From Streptomyces griseoviridis (GTDB lineage: Bacteria; Actinomycetota; Actinomycetes; Streptomycetales; Streptomycetaceae), in NCBI GenBank assembly GCA_014649155.1, contig BMSM01000027.1:29386-93385 (forward strand): a stretch of DNA of 64,000 nt. The letters run 5' to 3'. Shown piece by piece: positions 61,824-64,000 of this stretch (its first letter is position 1; each line of letters begins with the position of its first letter). The position numbers and the translations under genes were made by a program. The notes beneath the pieces were generated by a model. The model searched no databases. It saw only the letters and a program-made list of their open reading frames with translations, and had not been told where the DNA came from.

Positions 61824-62360
61824 GTGGTGCCCGCGCCCCCGGAGGACACCGTCGAGGCCGCGCGGCTCGCGCCGGACCACCGGATCAGCGTGGCCGGCCC
61901 CGGCCGGCACGGCGAGGGCGTGCCGCCCGACTGGGCCGCGGTCGGCCGCCGGCGCACGGGCCCGGCCGGTGAGAGCGAGGAGTGGGAGGACGACGAGCGG
62001 CACCGCCCCCCGGAGGCGCTCGGCTGGCCCGCCCCCACCGACGACGTGGACCGCGCCCTTCAGCGAACCGTCACCGGACACGGACCGGCCGGGTACGTCC
62101 GGCCCGTGGTGCCGGTCTCCACCTTCCCGCCCCACCTCGACGCCGTGGGCGGCTTCGTCCTCGAATGCCTCACCGCGACCGACCTGCTGGACCGCCTGCC
62201 GGCCGGCCACACCCTGTACGCCGGCCCGCCCAGCCCCGCCGGCACCGTACCGGAGCCCGGCCCGCTCGCTGGGACGGCCCGCGCGCACACCGCCGGCCGG
62301 TGCGACCCGGGCCGGGGAACCCGTACGGCGGTACGCGTCGTCCTCAGCGGTGACACATGA
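61824..62360 (+). CDS. Hypothetical protein
   Basis: 178 residues if GTG 61824 is the start (GGGAGGAGCGG ~20 bases upstream). Strong GC bias at third positions supports coding. The middle contains VVPVSTFPPHLDAVGGFVLE and CLTATDLLDRLPAGHTLYAG; no family is recognised. It follows the P450 operon on the same strand and precedes another hypothetical gene by 49 bases. Confidence 0.5.
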   Translation: MVPAPPEDTVEAARLAPDHRISVAGPGRHGEGVPPDWAAVGRRRTGPAGESEEWEDDERHRPPEALGWPAPTDDVDRALQRTVTGHGPAGYVRPVVPVSTFPPHLDAVGGFVLECLTATDLLDRLPAGHTLYAGPPSPAGTVPEPGPLAGTARAHTAGRCDPGRGTRTAVRVVLSGDT

Positions 62361-62409
62361 GCGGACGCGCGGTCGCCGTCGGCTCACCGCACCGTTCGGG
62401 AGGTACCCC

Positions 62410-62919
62410 ATGGCCCTGGTCGGCCTGTTCTGGATCACCGAGGACTGCGTCTACGTGGGAGCCGAGCCGGTCGGCGCGGCGACCGGCGTCCGGCTGACCG
62501 AGGACGGCGTGGAAGCACTGGGGCTGGGGCGGGGCGAGTCGTGGCGGTGGGACCGGGTCCGGCGGATCGAGGTCCGTGACGTGGCCGTGCGGTCCGCCGC
62601 CCGGCGACTGGTGTCCGTGGCGTTCGACAACCTGATGGTGATGGTGACCGGCGACGGCGAGCTCCCGCCCGCCTTCACGGTGTGCGTGGACGCCGCCGAC
62701 GGCCCCGTCGAGGTGAGCGTGGTCTCCGCCGTCACCGGCGGGGTGTACACGCCCGCCGAGTACGAACTGTCCCGCGCGCTCCTGACCCGGCTCACCGACG
62801 GCAGCACGCCGGTCGGCGAGCTGCTCGCCTGGCGCCGCGACCACGGCACCGGCGGAACACCGTCCCGTGCGGAGCGCGAGGCACTGCTGCGCAAGTGGAC
62901 CGGCGACGACCGCGTCTGA
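62410..62919 (+). CDS. Conserved hypothetical protein
   Basis: 169 residues, ATG 62410. Soluble alpha/beta composition (VGLFWITEDCVYVGAEPVGA; WRWDRVRRIEVRDVAVRSAA; RLVSVAFDNLMVMVTGDG) without a recognised motif; the C-terminus is helical (ALLTRLTDGSTPVGELLAWR). The first half has the look of a PH-like or transport-accessory fold, but this is a guess. Coding bias is convincing. Confidence 0.65.
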   Translation: MALVGLFWITEDCVYVGAEPVGAATGVRLTEDGVEALGLGRGESWRWDRVRRIEVRDVAVRSAARRLVSVAFDNLMVMVTGDGELPPAFTVCVDAADGPVEVSVVSAVTGGVYTPAEYELSRALLTRLTDGSTPVGELLAWRRDHGTGGTPSRAEREALLRKWTGDDRV

Positions 62920-62959
62920 CCCTCGGCGGCGCCGACGTCCGCGGTCCGGCAGGACCGGG

Positions 62960-63351
62960 ACGTCGTGCCGAGGTGGGCGGAGCCGTGGGACCAGGTTCCC
63001 GCGGTCGATCCGCGAGCGCGGGGTGCCGGTGATGACCGAGCGCGGCGGCGGATCGGTCATCGACGTCACCAGCGGCCAGGGGCTGTCCGGGACCGTCTGC
63101 GGCCGCGAGGGACACGGCCGCACCGGCATCGGGGCCGTCGCCACCGGGGCGAGGGAGTCCACGCGCGCCATCCACCACCGCTTCCAGGGCGAGGACCACC
63201 TCCTCCCGGAGGCCGTCCACGACGGCGCCGGCCGGTCGCGGACGCCTTCGTCGCGACGGTGGCCGAGCAGCCCTCCGGCACCGGCGTCCGCACCCCGACA
63301 CGGACCGGGCACCTGTGCCGCGTGCCGTGGGTGAGGGAGACGGCGTACTGA
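62960..63351 (+). pseudogene. Decayed oxidoreductase-like fragment
   Basis: VPVMTERGGGSVIDVTSGQG in one frame recalls the central strand of short-chain dehydrogenases. The coding bias then continues (ARESTRAIHHRFQGEDHLLP) and moves to another frame (VADAFVATVAEQPSGTGVRT) before TGA 63349. No complete motif set remains; assignment as an SDR is tentative. 63352-63521 shows nothing further. Confidence 0.3.
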
Positions 63352-63521
63352 ATGAAGTTTCGAAGGAGTGTGTGAACACCGTGTCGCCGGGCACAAGGGC
63401 TATCGCACCGAGGTCCTGACAGTCGGAACTGGTCGGGATCTACCAACCAAGGGACCAACTCAGGCCCTTGTGAGGCTTGTACGCACACGCGCCTGAGCCG
63501 AAATTGACGATGGGATTTGCA

Positions 63522-63677
63522 ATGATCATTCTTGGGCTCATTCTGCTGATCATCGGCCTGCTTGTCGGCATGGGGCTGCTGACGACGATCGGTGGCATCC
63601 TCATTCTGGTCGGTGCCATCCTGTGGATCCTGGGTGCGACCGGCCGCGCGGTCGGTGGACGCAAGCATTTCTTCTAG
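63522..63677 (+). CDS. Small two-helix membrane protein (DUF6131-like)
   Basis: 51 residues from ATG 63522 (ATG 63510 would add four). Almost entirely hydrophobic: MIILGLILLIIGLLVGMG, then TIGGILILVGAILWILGA, ending GRAVGGRKHFF. The pattern fits a very common streptomycete family of tiny hydrophobic proteins, I believe DUF6131. Codon use is less GC-biased than in its neighbours because of the many Ile and Leu codons. Function unknown. Confidence 0.75.
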   Translation: MIILGLILLIIGLLVGMGLLTTIGGILILVGAILWILGATGRAVGGRKHFF

Positions 63678-63822
63678 AGGCAGGGCGTCTCACCGGCTCT
63701 CTGCGACGAGTGACTGTCCCTGAGCCGGGCTCTGCTCGCCGGTCATCGAGCGCGGAGCCCGGCTGCGGGGCGAGGCGGACGCCGCCGCCACTGCCCCTCT
63801 CGCCGGCCCCTGTGCCGTCGAG

Positions 63823-64000
63823 TCACTCGGCTGCCTGCTCGGGGTCAGGCAGTGGGGGCAGTCCGTGCCGGCCGTTCAGGCCGGTTCCGGACACGTTGAG
63901 GAACCGGCCAGGGCCGTCGCTGCCGAAGGCGCTGTCGACGCGCTCGACCGCGGCCTTGACCAGCCCGGCGAAGAGCGGGTGCGGGCGGGTCGGGCGTGAG
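63823..64000 (-). CDS. CTP-synthase-like protein, C-terminal fragment at window edge
   Basis: Fifty-eight residues before the stop at 63825 are visible on the minus strand: SRPTRPHPLFAGLVKAAVER is the end of the class I glutamine amidotransferase domain of CTP synthase (PyrG), where it follows the catalytic His-x-Glu. A ~35-residue tail ending PLPDPEQAAE follows. The rest of the gene lies beyond the window, so whether this is PyrG or a paralogue cannot be settled. Confidence 0.65.
   Translation of the reverse strand, partial: SRPTRPHPLFAGLVKAAVERVDSAFGSDGPGRFLNVSGTGLNGRHGLPPLPDPEQAAE

Overview
The window is high-GC actinobacterial chromosome. GC-rich third codon positions, frequent GTG starts, ATGA/GTGA start-stop overlaps and the gene repertoire (secreted GH6, GH10 and GH62 glycosidases with ricin-type modules, MmyB-type regulators, SpoIIE phosphatases, ROK kinase) point to Streptomyces. 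No rRNA, tRNA or CRISPR array was seen. Both ends cut genes: a histidine phosphatase at base 1 and the C-terminus of a CTP-synthase-like protein at base 64000.

Layout. 0-12.4 kb: aminotransferase and divergent HxlR regulator; a two-gene exported VWA operon; two divergent NIS (IucA/IucC) siderophore synthetases; modABC with a TOBE-domain regulator; RibD-type reductase; anti-sigma-type ATPase. 12.4-15.5 kb: secreted GH6 cellulase and GH10 xylanase with a ricin-type domain. 15.5-17 kb: a cluster of decayed genes (MFS fragment fused back-to-back to an MmyB regulator fragment, quinone reductase, tyrosine integrase). 17-18.3 kb: HipA-like kinase and SelW-like protein. 18.3-25 kb: purine/allantoin block (malate synthase, MocA-like nucleotidyltransferase, IclR regulator, allantoinase, allantoicase). 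25.1-25.5 kb: decayed RNase Sa-type gene. 25.7-31.4 kb: GntR regulator, ribose-type ABC transporter, ROK kinase, small anchored protein. 31.4-37.1 kb: SNF2 helicase and SWIM zinc-finger protein behind a PafBC-like DNA-damage promoter. 37.1-43.6 kb: decayed fragments, an Asp-nucleophile alpha/beta hydrolase coupled to an unrecognised 445-residue protein, two TetR regulators, a 14-TM exporter. 43.9-56.9 kb: a signalling region with three SpoIIE phosphatases (one fused into a 1386-residue hybrid kinase), two STAS proteins and an ATPase, interrupted by a MITE-like element, an oxidoreductase/AraC pair and a dead IS481 transposase. 57-58.8 kb: secreted GH62 arabinofuranosidase. 58.9-61.5 kb: P450/ferredoxin/ferredoxin-reductase operon. 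61.5-64 kb: hypothetical genes, remnants, a small membrane protein and the pyrG-like end.

How parts work together. Allantoinase and allantoicase open allantoin to glyoxylate, which malate synthase consumes; a shared TTCC-N5-GTGGAA site upstream of aceB and between allR and allB suggests joint control. GH6/GH10 and GH62 lie 44 kb apart but carry the same ungapped ~113-nt upstream module, implying one plant-cell-wall regulon. A TGTCCKGACA palindrome lies in front of both gntR and the sugar ABC operon. The PP2C, STAS and HATPase proteins have the make-up of a partner-switching network whose sigma factor is not in the window. The most notable observations are the shared glycosidase module, the MITE that supplies a stop codon, the PafBC-like promoter on the SNF2-SWIM operon, the all-in-one phosphorelay/phosphatase fusion and the pair of isolated NIS synthetases.
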